NCBI GenBank assembly: GCA_947497315.1
Contig: CANMFX010000004.1
Location: 124,001-188,000 of the forward strand
DNA length: 64,000 nucleotides
Origin: an uncultured Sphingomonadaceae bacterium
Lineage (GTDB): Bacteria > Pseudomonadota > Alphaproteobacteria > Sphingomonadales > Sphingomonadaceae
Direction of reading: 5' to 3'
The first letter of the stretch is position 1. Every line of letters starts with the position of its first letter. Positions 36,203-43,879 of this stretch are shown piece by piece. The notes beneath the pieces were generated by a model. The model was not told where the DNA came from. It worked only from the letters and a program-made list of their open reading frames with translations, and ran no database searches. Position numbers and translations under genes: made by a program.

Positions 36203-36534
36203 GGCGCGATGCTATAGCGTTCCGACATATAGTAGAGCACGGCTTGTCGCTGTTTGGCCTTCAGGTCAAATTCGCCAGCTTTCACCCTGGCAGCAACTTC
36301 ACGCGCCGTTTTACCATCGGTAAAGCCGCCCTTATACTCGCACTTCTTGCAAGTAATTCGCTTTTTGAAAGCTCTTTTGCCCTTACTATACGCTGCAGCG
36401 CGGGGATCACGTGGTTGAGACGCGCCAAAACCGCCTCCACTATAACCACCACCACCGCCACCACCGCCTGACGCCAAGGCCGGTGCCGCGATCATCACAG
36501 ATAGTGCTGCTACAGATAAGCTCAGCATTTTCAT
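36199..36534 (-). CDS. Small exported Gly-rich CxxC protein
   Basis: The 111-residue protein has a signal peptide (to about residue 22, ALA-SGG), a run of eight glycines (23-30) and a second Gly-rich patch. A compact charged C-terminal module follows with the Cys pair CKKC (62-65) in KKRITCKKCEYKGGF, then EVAARVKAGEFDLKAKQRQAVLYYMSERY. I do not recognise a family. The thiol pair could bind a metal or trivalent arsenic in the periplasm. AGGAG lies 6 bp before the ATG. It overlaps and is coupled to the glycosyltransferase fusion. Confidence 0.75.
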   Translation of the reverse strand: MKMLSLSVAALSVMIAAPALASGGGGGGGGYSGGGFGASQPRDPRAAAYSKGKRAFKKRITCKKCEYKGGFTDGKTAREVAARVKAGEFDLKAKQRQAVLYYMSERYSIAP

Positions 36535-36603
36535 ATCATACTCCTAAATTTTTTGATCCGGGTTTCAAACCCTCATTACGATTTCGGAGAAACATGACTT
36601 TTT

Positions 36604-36645
36604 GTTACAGGTCGGTTTGAAAATACAGCAATTTATGTAACGAAA
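36604..36645. promoter_or_regulatory. Divergent promoter region with two GTTACA/TGTAACG half-sites
   Basis: GTTACA (36604-36609) and TGTAACG (36636-36642) lie in inverted orientation. The stretch ATGTAACGAA is identical to ten bases beside the perfect palindrome at 40234-40255. I infer a shared regulator. Confidence 0.4.
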
Positions 36646-36728
36646 TAGCCGTCTCAATCGAACCATGTGCTACTCAGCTGCCATCATAAGGACTATTAAA
36701 GCATGCTTTTTTTGGCCGGAACCGGCTC

Positions 36729-37313
36729 ATGACAACTGTTCGGCTGGTGCTCTTTACCCGGTATCCGGTACCGGGATCTGCAAAAACACGCCTGATTCCG
36801 GCATTGGGTGCAGACGGGGCGGCCTCAGTACATATGCAGCTGACCGAGAGGACAGTGGAGATGCTCAAGCAAACTGGCCAGCAGATTGAAATCCAATATA
36901 GCGGCGGCGACGCGAATGCCATTGCCAGATGGTTGGGTAGCGACCCGTCCTATGTGCCGCAGGTTGAAGGCGATCTCACCAGCCGCCTGTTGGCTGCGAT
37001 GGACCCTGCGCCGGTCATATTCTTGGGCTCCGATACACCTGATCTATCCGCCCACCATGTGAATGCGGCTATTAGTGCTCTACAAAAATCCGACGTAGTT
37101 ATTGGACCAGCAGATGACGGCGGCTATTATCTTATTGGTCTGGCAAAGCCCTATCCTTTTCTGTTCCAGAATATGCGCTGGAGCACAGAACATGTTATGC
37201 CCGATACGCTTGATCGTTTGAGACAGCATGAAATTTGCTTTGAGATACTGGAAACATTGCATGACTGCGACCGGCCTGAGGATCTGGAGCGATGGCCATG
37301 GCTGACTTCATGA
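36729..37313 (+). CDS. Arsenosugar-type transferase 1 (TIGR04282, CofC-like nucleotidyl/glycosyltransferase)
   Basis: The 194-residue protein matches the rSAM-associated transferase 1 family: LVLFTRYPVPGSAKTRLIPALG (phosphate-binding loop), then the GSDTPDL metal motif and VVIGPADDGGYYLIGL, ending in a DCDRPEDLERW segment. This family has a GT-A fold close to CofC and is regularly found with an arsenosugar radical SAM protein and transferase 2. It probably forms a nucleotide- or glycerol-linked derivative of an arsenoribose. It overlaps the next gene by 16 bp, which supports cotranslation. Confidence 0.9.
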   Translation: MTTVRLVLFTRYPVPGSAKTRLIPALGADGAASVHMQLTERTVEMLKQTGQQIEIQYSGGDANAIARWLGSDPSYVPQVEGDLTSRLLAAMDPAPVIFLGSDTPDLSAHHVNAAISALQKSDVVIGPADDGGYYLIGLAKPYPFLFQNMRWSTEHVMPDTLDRLRQHEICFEILETLHDCDRPEDLERWPWLTS

Positions 37314-38038
37314 ACCGGGTTACCATTCTGATCCCGATGCTTAATGAAGAGCACGCATTGCCGAACACTTTGGAGTGTGTTCAATCTCTTGACCCGCCAG
37401 CTGACGAGATTTTGGTTGTGGATGGCGGTAGTTCTGATGCCTCGGTCGCGCTCGCGCAGGCGGCGGGGTTACAGGTGATGGCGGCGCCGAAAAAAGGGCG
37501 CGGCGCACAAATTAATTTCGGAGTGCGTGAAGCGCAGGGCGAGGTTGTCTGCGTGCTTCATGCCGACAGTATCCTGCCTGCGGACGCCGTGGCGGTGATG
37601 CGCGCGGCCATGGCCGATGGTAAAACCGGTCTGGCCAGCTTCACACCGCGTATTGCCGGGCCGCAGGGAACACGGTGGGGTTCGACGCTGCATAATTGGA
37701 TAAAGACATGGTATGCGCCACTCCTCACCCGGCCGCATCTGTTCATTCGCGGTGTGCGGCTGTTGTTCGGTGATCATGCGATGTTTTTCAGGCGAGAACA
37801 GTTCCTGGCAATTGGCGGTTGCGACGAGCGGCTGGTCGTAATGGAAGAAGCCGATCTTTGCATTAAACTGTCCCGCTATGGTAAAATCCGTATGATACCG
37901 CGCTGGGTCTGGACATCGGACAGACGGATTACAGCATGGGGCAGATGGCGAGCCAACTGGATATATCTGAAAGTCGGAATGATGTGGGCCATGGGCGCCC
38001 GTGAGCGGCTGGCCGATGAATATCCAGATATCCGCTAG
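37298..38038 (+). CDS. Arsenosugar-type glycosyltransferase 2 (TIGR04283, GT2 family)
   Basis: The 246-residue GT-A enzyme matches rSAM-associated transferase 2: RVTILIPMLNEEHALPNTL, DEILVVDGGSSDAS (nucleotide-sugar site), KKGRGAQINFGVREAQGEVVCVLHADS (metal-binding HADS) and FGDHAMFFRREQF. ATGs at 37292, 37298 and 37310 are in frame; GGAG is 8 bp before 37298. Transferases 1 and 2 are almost always adjacent in arsenosugar loci, as here. The acceptor is presumably a (dimethylarsinoyl) ribose or its glycerol conjugate. Confidence 0.9.
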   Translation: MADFMNRVTILIPMLNEEHALPNTLECVQSLDPPADEILVVDGGSSDASVALAQAAGLQVMAAPKKGRGAQINFGVREAQGEVVCVLHADSILPADAVAVMRAAMADGKTGLASFTPRIAGPQGTRWGSTLHNWIKTWYAPLLTRPHLFIRGVRLLFGDHAMFFRREQFLAIGGCDERLVVMEEADLCIKLSRYGKIRMIPRWVWTSDRRITAWGRWRANWIYLKVGMMWAMGARERLADEYPDIR

Positions 38039-38046
38039 TCCGGCGT

Positions 38047-39117
38047 CTATTGGATCACCTTGCTGGATGGTCGTACATCGCGGATGAAGCTGCTTTTGAT
38101 GCAATGTTCGATCATTCTTTCCAAAGCAGCAAGATCAACCGGGGGGCAGATCCGCCCACTAATCCGGCGGAGGTTTTCGGTCCCGAAATCGGGACAGCGT
38201 TGAAAATAGCTGGCATAGAACGCAGCAACATGCGTGTATAAACGGCGTTCCAATTCTGGCAGTTCTTGGACACCGAACATCTCTGGAGCCAGAAATTTAG
38301 GCGGATCCAGCTGATCAAACAGGCCTATCGCTTCCGCAAGCATGGTGGGAGAGATAGCAGCGCCTGACGTAAGGTGAATGATCTTTCCCTCCGCCTTGTC
38401 CCAATGGCTGACAATGTCGGTCAACCCTCCCACAACATGGTCGATTGGAACAAAATCGAGCGTCGCTTCGGGCGCTGCAGGCAGCCGCGTAATGTGACCT
38501 TCGGCGATCAGCCGGAATAACTGATAAAAACTGTCGAAACGATAAAAACTGCCGCTATCATGAGCCCCGACAACAATGCTGGGCCGGGCAATTACAGCAC
38601 GCCTTCCAGCAGCGAGCACCAAAGCCTCTCCTGCGGCCTTTGATCGCTCATAACCATTGGCGAAACTCTGATCAGTTGCACATGGCGCTTCGGCAATCCG
38701 TCCGTCTTTCAGGCCGCAAACATAGGCTGTGCTTATGTAGAGGAACCGGGCGTTCGGCAAAGTCTCCAGAGCATTGAAGACGCCGCCAACATTGACGTTT
38801 TGGTATACTGCTTCGCTGGCATTGAAATCTGTCGTCGCAGCACAATGAATGACCAGATCAATCTGACGCTCGAGCAACGCAATAGTGGCCTCATCCAGAC
38901 CAAGGCCCCGCAACGTCACATCTCCGGTCAGTTTAGACACACGGCCGGCTTCAGGCATGACATCTGCAAAATCGCCAGCTGACAACAACCGCCCGTCATT
39001 TGCATATATGTCACGGGTTTTCCGGACCAGCGCGACGACCGCATGGCCAGCAGCGAGCAACCGCGCAGTAAGCTCACCGCCGATAGTTCCTGTTGCACCT
39101 GTGAGCAATATATTCAC
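38047..39117 (-). CDS. Thioester-reductase-like extended SDR (NAD_binding_4 type)
   Basis: The 356-residue protein has the N-terminal Rossmann motif LLTGATGTIGGELTARLL, DVTLRGLGLD, STAYVCGLKDG with the YERSK active-site pair (YxxxK), and LDFVPIDHVVGGL, as in fatty-acyl or thioester reductases and male-sterility-type dehydrogenases. The frame runs far upstream, but the fold starts at a GTG (39117) four bases after the stop of arsM, so I infer coupling to arsM. A reductive step on an acyl or aldehyde intermediate, for example side-chain processing of an arsenolipid or arsenosugar acid, is possible but unproven. Confidence 0.75.
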   Translation of the reverse strand: MNILLTGATGTIGGELTARLLAAGHAVVALVRKTRDIYANDGRLLSAGDFADVMPEAGRVSKLTGDVTLRGLGLDEATIALLERQIDLVIHCAATTDFNASEAVYQNVNVGGVFNALETLPNARFLYISTAYVCGLKDGRIAEAPCATDQSFANGYERSKAAGEALVLAAGRRAVIARPSIVVGAHDSGSFYRFDSFYQLFRLIAEGHITRLPAAPEATLDFVPIDHVVGGLTDIVSHWDKAEGKIIHLTSGAAISPTMLAEAIGLFDQLDPPKFLAPEMFGVQELPELERRLYTHVAAFYASYFQRCPDFGTENLRRISGRICPPVDLAALERMIEHCIKSSFIRDVRPSSKVIQ

Positions 39118-39121
39118 GGTT

Positions 39122-40177
39122 TCAACAGCAGGACGCTGGCTCGGCTTCTGCACCGCTGGTATCGGACGTGTAGGGCATATCGCTGCCACACCCTTCAAAC
39201 ACACCATAGTGGCGAGAAAAATCACCGATGAAATCGAAATAAGGCGCGAAGCGTGTGTCCGCCAGCATGCGCCATGAATTTCCGCAAATGGGGAACACCC
39301 GGCCGACCTCTATAGCGTGCCCCTTATCCAGCTCGAACAGGCGTTCCTGCCCTTCGACGCCGCCTTTGTAAATAACGGCCTGACCGTAGTCTTCGCACTC
39401 CGGCTCCAACTCCTCCAGTTTGAAAAGCCGATAGGTTGCCGAGTAGAAGTTGATGCCATCCAGCATCTTGGCGATATTCGCATCACCAATGCCCAGAGGA
39501 CGATCCTTTACCAGACGCGGGTCGTCGAAGCCGGCGCTCTTCGCCTGCTCCATGAAATCGCCCCAATAAAGCGCACCGGAAAGGCATTCGCCGTGAAGGA
39601 CCGGATCGTCCAACAAATGCGTCGGTACGCGGCGGTCGGCATAGACATCGGAAAAATATAGCTCACCGCCCGGTTTCAACAAGTTAAACGCCGCTCGGAA
39701 AACCGCAGCTTTGTCCGCCACCAGATTGATGACACAGTTTGAGACGATGATATCGAAACTGTTCGGTTCCAGTTCCAGTTCGTCAAGCTTTTCAATATCA
39801 CCCTCGATAAAGCGGACATTGCTTTGCGCATAGTCAAAGCGTTCCCGGTGCCATTCGATATGCCGATTGGCGACTTCAAGCTGCGCGGGCGTGGCATCGA
39901 CACCCACAACGGCGCCGTCTTCTCCGACAAGTTGCGCCAGCAGATAGGCGTCTTGCCCGGATCCGGAACCCAGATCGAGTATGTGCGCTCCATCAATCAA
40001 TTGCGGCGTTACAAGGCCGCAACCATAATAACGGCCCTTCACTTCTTCATGCACGTTATCCAATGCCGTTCTGACGCGGGCATCTGGCGCATCGGCCATG
40101 GTGCAAGCGTCGGTCAGCAGATCAGATGATCCGGCGAGGATTTCCCCATAATATTTCTGGCTATTTTCAAGATTCAT
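39122..40177 (-). CDS. arsM: ArsM-like As(III) S-adenosylmethionine methyltransferase
   Basis: The 351-residue protein has motif I ILDLGSGSGQDAYLLAQLVG, AsIII-type Cys at 53 (YYGCGLV), 148 (SNCVINLV) and 198 (HGECLSGALYW), and the family tail ATYRLFKLEELEPECEDYGQAVIYKGG. Cys148 and Cys198 are 50 residues apart, the same spacing as the arsenic-binding Cys174/Cys224 of the Cyanidioschyzon ArsM. The C-terminus ends in a Cys pair (SCC), which may also bind As(III). The enzyme should convert arsenite to mono- and dimethylarsenic. It is divergent from the radical SAM gene across a perfect palindrome. Confidence 0.92.
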   Translation of the reverse strand: MNLENSQKYYGEILAGSSDLLTDACTMADAPDARVRTALDNVHEEVKGRYYGCGLVTPQLIDGAHILDLGSGSGQDAYLLAQLVGEDGAVVGVDATPAQLEVANRHIEWHRERFDYAQSNVRFIEGDIEKLDELELEPNSFDIIVSNCVINLVADKAAVFRAAFNLLKPGGELYFSDVYADRRVPTHLLDDPVLHGECLSGALYWGDFMEQAKSAGFDDPRLVKDRPLGIGDANIAKMLDGINFYSATYRLFKLEELEPECEDYGQAVIYKGGVEGQERLFELDKGHAIEVGRVFPICGNSWRMLADTRFAPYFDFIGDFSRHYGVFEGCGSDMPYTSDTSGAEAEPASCC

Positions 40178-40233
40178 TCAGTGGCTCCGCAATTTTACAC
40201 CACTGGTTCGGGAAAAATAGCCAAGGGGTTACA

Positions 40234-40255
40234 GTTACATGCCACTGCATGTAAC
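40234..40255. promoter_or_regulatory. Perfect inverted repeat between arsM and the radical SAM gene
   Basis: GTTACATGC and GCATGTAAC are exact 9-bp arms around CACT, starting 57 bp from the arsM ATG and ending 31 bp before the radical SAM ATG. The same 9-mer occurs before the PiT gene. It is the best operator candidate of the island. Confidence 0.65.
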
Positions 40256-40285
40256 GAATGGCCCACATTTCGCGAATAGGACTAT

Positions 40286-41245
40286 ATGTCAGAGACTTCT
40301 CCATTTTCCGTTATCAATGCACCGCCACTTGATCCGAAAAAATTCCTTGATCAGGATCTAACCGCCAAGGGCGAAACGCGCGCACGCGTTGCCATGACCG
40401 GTCTTCATACTTTGTGGATCAACACCGGCACCTTGTGCAATCTGGCGTGCAAAAACTGCTATATTGAAAGTTCTCCGACCAATGACGCGTTGGTCTATAT
40501 CACGCTGGCCGAGGTCGAGGCGTTTTTGGATGAGATTGTGGCGGAGAACCTGCCAACACGCGAAATCGCATTTACCGGCGGTGAGCCCTTTATGAACAAG
40601 GATATGATGGCGATATTGCGCCTTTGCCTGTCACGCGGGTTTGAGGTGCTGGTGCTAACCAATGCCATGCGGCCAATGCGACGTTTTGAAAGCGACTTGT
40701 TGGCATTGGGAGGCCGCAGCCGCCTGACGTTCCGGGTCAGCCTGGACCATTTCACCAAGGTCATTCATGAGGCAGAGCGTGGCCCCAATAGCTGGGACAA
40801 AGCGCTGGACGGAATTGACTGGCTTTCGGCGAACGGATTCAACATCTCGGTTGCCGGACGGCATTTAGCCGGAGAAAACGAGACACAGGCACGTGCTGGC
40901 TATGACGCGTTGTTTGCCGATCGAAGCTGGGCCATCGGAGTGGAAGACCCCTCGCAATTGATGCTGTTTCCCGAAATGGATGCGCAGGCCGATATCGCCG
41001 AAATTACGGACGCTTGCTGGAGCATCCTGAATGTCGATCCGGCCAGTATCATGTGCGCATCCAGTCGCATGGTGGTAAAACGCAAGGGAGAGGCCGCCCC
41101 CCGCGTCGCTGCCTGTACGTTGCTGCCCTATGATCCACAATTTGATATGGGCGGAACGTTGAAAGAAGCCAACCAAAGCGTAGCACTAAACCATCCGCAT
41201 TGTGCGCGGTTTTGTGTTCTGGGCGGTGCCAGTTGCTCGGCTTAA
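40286..41245 (+). CDS. Radical SAM protein with C-terminal Cys cluster, non-ArsS type, in arsenical island
   Basis: The 319-residue enzyme has the radical SAM motif CNLACKNCY (Cys51, 55, 58) directly after TLWINTGTL, then the SAM-binding AFTGGEPFMNKD. Four further Cys near the end (277, 306, 310, 317; HCARFCVLGGASC) could hold an auxiliary Fe-S cluster of the SPASM/Twitch kind. It does not show the CVHCH signature or Cys-rich DUF3641 tail of ArsS (TIGR04167). It lies next to arsM, the MTA phosphorylase and both arsenosugar transferases, so it may be an alternative enzyme that attaches a 5'-deoxyadenosyl group to methylated arsenic. This is inference. A shared stop overlap (4 bp) with the convergent MTA phosphorylase marks its end. 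Confidence 0.85.
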   Translation: MSETSPFSVINAPPLDPKKFLDQDLTAKGETRARVAMTGLHTLWINTGTLCNLACKNCYIESSPTNDALVYITLAEVEAFLDEIVAENLPTREIAFTGGEPFMNKDMMAILRLCLSRGFEVLVLTNAMRPMRRFESDLLALGGRSRLTFRVSLDHFTKVIHEAERGPNSWDKALDGIDWLSANGFNISVAGRHLAGENETQARAGYDALFADRSWAIGVEDPSQLMLFPEMDAQADIAEITDACWSILNVDPASIMCASSRMVVKRKGEAAPRVAACTLLPYDPQFDMGGTLKEANQSVALNHPHCARFCVLGGASCSA

Positions 41246-42111
41246 ATCGCTAAAACCCGTCCGGCCACGGCATCCAGTTTTGCCTTTAACAAGGGATCCT
41301 GGACCGAAGGATCGGTAATCAACGCATAATCGAGCCCCGTGTCAATCGGACTTGCCTCTCGTTTCTCTGGCAATGATCTCACCAGATGTTCAACAAGCGC
41401 GCGGCCTCTTGCTGCATTGTCGCTCAACTGAGCAATAATGGCCTCCACTTCAACGGGAGCTTCATTTTCGCGCCAGCAGTCATAATCGGTGACCATGCCG
41501 ATCAGCGCATAAGGGAGCTCAGCCTCCCGCGCCAATTTCGCCTCTGGCATAGCGGTCATGCCAATGATGTCAGCACCCCAGCTGCGATACATATGGCTTT
41601 CGGCGCGGGTCGAAAATTGCGGTCCCTCCATCGCAAGATAGGTGCCGCCATCCTGTACGGTCGCCCCGGCCTTGCGCGCAGCATTAGCGGCATATGAAGA
41701 TAGCCGCGGACAGACGGGATCAGCCATTGATACATGAGCAACCAGGCCATCACCAAAGAAGCTTTTTTCCCGGGCGAACGTGCGATCAATAAACTGGTCA
41801 ACCACCGCAAAATGCCCAGGTGCCAAATCTTCGGCGAGTGAACCAACGGCCGAAATGGAAACAAGATCCGTCACACCCACTCGTTTCATGGCATCGATAT
41901 TGGCCCGAAAATTCAACTGGCTCGGTCCAAGACGGTGTCCGCGCCCATGACGTGGTAAAAATACGCATTTCACGCCGGCAATATGCCCGGTCAGCAGTTC
42001 GTCAGACGGCGCTCCCCAAGGCGTTTCAACCGATATCCAACGGGCATCCTCCAGAGCATCCAGCTGATACAACCCTGATCCGCCGATAATACCCAATGTC
42101 CATTCGCTCAT
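41242..42111 (-). CDS. mtnP: S-methyl-5'-thioadenosine phosphorylase family protein
   Basis: The 289-residue purine nucleoside phosphorylase has IIGGSGLY, the phosphate-binding FLPRHGRGH and the nucleoside site MEGPQFSTRAES plus IIGMTAMPEAKLARE and TDYDCW. MTA phosphorylases split 5'-substituted 5'-deoxyadenosines into adenine and the sugar 1-phosphate. Here the gene is embedded in an arsenical island, so the natural substrate could be a 5'-arsenical adenosine, or 5'-deoxyadenosine from the radical SAM enzyme. It is the last gene of the leftward unit after PiT. Confidence 0.92.
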   Translation of the reverse strand: MSEWTLGIIGGSGLYQLDALEDARWISVETPWGAPSDELLTGHIAGVKCVFLPRHGRGHRLGPSQLNFRANIDAMKRVGVTDLVSISAVGSLAEDLAPGHFAVVDQFIDRTFAREKSFFGDGLVAHVSMADPVCPRLSSYAANAARKAGATVQDGGTYLAMEGPQFSTRAESHMYRSWGADIIGMTAMPEAKLAREAELPYALIGMVTDYDCWRENEAPVEVEAIIAQLSDNAARGRALVEHLVRSLPEKREASPIDTGLDYALITDPSVQDPLLKAKLDAVAGRVLAI

Positions 42112-42166
42112 GTTTGAAACTCCGCCCCGATTGAAATGTTGTTAGCCGGATATGACCGGAGGTTTC

Positions 42167-43252
42167 CTATGCTGCAAGTGTCATTACGATCCATGCGATT
42201 GCACCGGCCAACGGTAATGTGCCAACCCATGAAAGCAGGATGGTTCGCACGGTTGAACCGGACAATGTCTGCGCACCTACACCTACGCCGGTAATGGCAC
42301 CCACGCTGACGTGGGTGGTGGATACAGGCAAGCTCTTGAAGCTTGCAGCAAGGACGAGCGCAGCTGTGGTCAGGTTGGCCGTCAATCCCTGTGTTGGGGT
42401 CAAAGTCGTGATTTTCTGGCTCATCGTTTCGGCAACGCGGCGTGACAACAGTAAACCGCCCAAAGCCACGGCAATGGCAATCGCGACCAATGACAAACTT
42501 GTGTCGCCGACATTCACCACGACCATCAAACCAGCGAGCTTTGGCGTGTCGTTGACCGAGCGGGCGAAGCAGATCGTTGCAGCCGAGGCGATATGGGCAG
42601 AATTGAGTGTCTTGCTGACCGAAGCGCGAGTAGCTTCAGACCCGTGAACAGCGCATGCTTCATCCGTGTCAATGATAACAGCAGGCATAGCCAGAGCGCG
42701 TTTCATTGTGCCGTCAACGGTTGCTTGCGGTGCTGTTTTCACCACACAAATACAGTCCTTATTGACGTTTCTCTCTGGCAAAAATCGATAAACCAAATAG
42801 CCGATAAAAGCTGAAACGAACGGACTGACCAGCAAAGGCAGAATAAATGCCGAACCCAAATTGCCAACGTTGACCACGCCTGCGCTGCTCGCAAGTCCGG
42901 CACCAATCAGGCCGCCAACCAGCGCATGGGTCGTTGAAATCGGTAGCCCCACCCGTGTCGCAATCATCACCGCCGCAGCCGCGCCGCTCGCTACCGCAAG
43001 CGCAAAGGAAGGCAAGGCCACAATTTCATCCGGGACTAGGCCCTTGCCCGAAAACTGTTTTACCAGACCATGGGCAAGCAATATCGAAAGCAGGCTACCA
43101 GCCAGCGCCGCAAGTGTGGCGATTATCAACGCCTTGCGATAATCCAGCGTCGCCGAACCCCATACAGTTGCGAAGCCCTTGAAATTGTCATTTGCGCCAT
43201 TTGCGAAGGCAAGGAACAGTGCTGCGACTATGACCAATGCTATTATCATCAT
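42167..43252 (-). CDS. pitA: PiT family inorganic phosphate (arsenate) transporter
   Basis: The 361-residue transporter has the two PHO4 signatures: FANGANDNFKG near the N-terminus and its inverted-repeat partner GADTxK-like SVNDTPKLAGL in the second half, with VSTTHxxxG (ISTTHALVGG and VSTTHVSVGA) in both halves. About ten membrane helices are predicted. PiT symporters take up phosphate or arsenate with a cation. In this context it is a plausible entry route for arsenate. The nonamer GTTACATGC (43298-43306) sits in the gap upstream of its start. Confidence 0.92.
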   Translation of the reverse strand: MMIIALVIVAALFLAFANGANDNFKGFATVWGSATLDYRKALIIATLAALAGSLLSILLAHGLVKQFSGKGLVPDEIVALPSFALAVASGAAAAVMIATRVGLPISTTHALVGGLIGAGLASSAGVVNVGNLGSAFILPLLVSPFVSAFIGYLVYRFLPERNVNKDCICVVKTAPQATVDGTMKRALAMPAVIIDTDEACAVHGSEATRASVSKTLNSAHIASAATICFARSVNDTPKLAGLMVVVNVGDTSLSLVAIAIAVALGGLLLSRRVAETMSQKITTLTPTQGLTANLTTAALVLAASFKSLPVSTTHVSVGAITGVGVGAQTLSGSTVRTILLSWVGTLPLAGAIAWIVMTLAA

Positions 43253-43297
43253 CTACCCTTTGTCTGTTGGCAAAGGTTCGGTCCGGTAGAAGAGATA

Positions 43298-43306
43298 GTT
43301 ACATGC
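43298..43306. promoter_or_regulatory. GTTACATGC half-site upstream of the PiT gene
   Basis: This 9-mer is identical to the left arm of the palindrome at 40234-40255. The right half is degenerate. It lies 46 bp upstream of the PiT start codon. Confidence 0.4.
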
Positions 43307-43321
43307 CGCCGGTTTCAAACA

Positions 43322-43870
43322 CTAATATCGGGTGTTTTTCTGGTCTTTGACCAGACGGCCCCAAACCGGGTTATACGGATGCACATATGAAGTTGATTTA
43401 GTTCCGCTAGTGTAAAGCGGGCGGCTTTCATTGTGCCATTTAAAAATCCCGCCCTCCAGATTATAGGCCGCTTTTGCACCCGATGATATCAAAGCATCTT
43501 GCACCCGATTGGCCAGATCAGATGAGCGCTGTCCAACCGAACAATAGAATATCGCGGTCTTTCCTTTGGAGAGATCAGCAAATTTCTCGATGAACTCTTG
43601 TGTCGACATCCTTGGGTCGACCCGAAAGGCGCCCTTCAAACGGCTGACAGAAAATTCCGAAGCCTCCCGCACATCAAACAGCACGGTGCTCTCCTGGTTC
43701 AGGGCTGATAGGCTATCGCCATCAATATGATTCACCTCAACGAATTGGCTTTCTATTCCATGATGGACTTTCGCAAGACCGCCATCATCGCTCGCGAATA
43801 GCAGATAACCGGCCGCAGCTAACGAGCCGCACAGCGCAAACGCGATTGCACTTTTGGCTTTCCACTTCAT
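43322..43870 (-). CDS. Membrane-anchored periplasmic rhodanese domain protein
   Basis: The 182-residue protein has an N-terminal signal anchor (residues 6-25) and one rhodanese domain: VLFDVREASEFSVSRLKGA, then the active-site loop YCSVGQRSSDLA with Cys110 and Arg115, and AYNLEGGIFKWHN. The six-residue loop (CSVGQR) is that of sulfurtransferases and not the longer loop of Cdc25/ACR2 arsenate reductases. It could supply sulfane sulfur (for example for thiolated arsenicals) or act in thiol chemistry. It lies 69 bp upstream of PiT and 9 bp downstream of the hydroxylase gene. Confidence 0.85.
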   Translation of the reverse strand: MKWKAKSAIAFALCGSLAAAGYLLFASDDGGLAKVHHGIESQFVEVNHIDGDSLSALNQESTVLFDVREASEFSVSRLKGAFRVDPRMSTQEFIEKFADLSKGKTAIFYCSVGQRSSDLANRVQDALISSGAKAAYNLEGGIFKWHNESRPLYTSGTKSTSYVHPYNPVWGRLVKDQKNTRY

Positions 43871-43879
43871 TCCACCTTC

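Noticed and set aside
40286-41245. Labelling the radical SAM gene arsS
   Set aside because: The CNLACKNC motif and C-terminal Cys pattern differ from the ArsS signature, so only the context supports an arsenic role.
43322-43870. Rhodanese as an ACR2-type arsenate reductase
   Set aside because: The loop CSVGQR has the short sulfurtransferase form, not the longer Cys-X5-Arg loop of Cdc25/ACR2, and the domain is exported.
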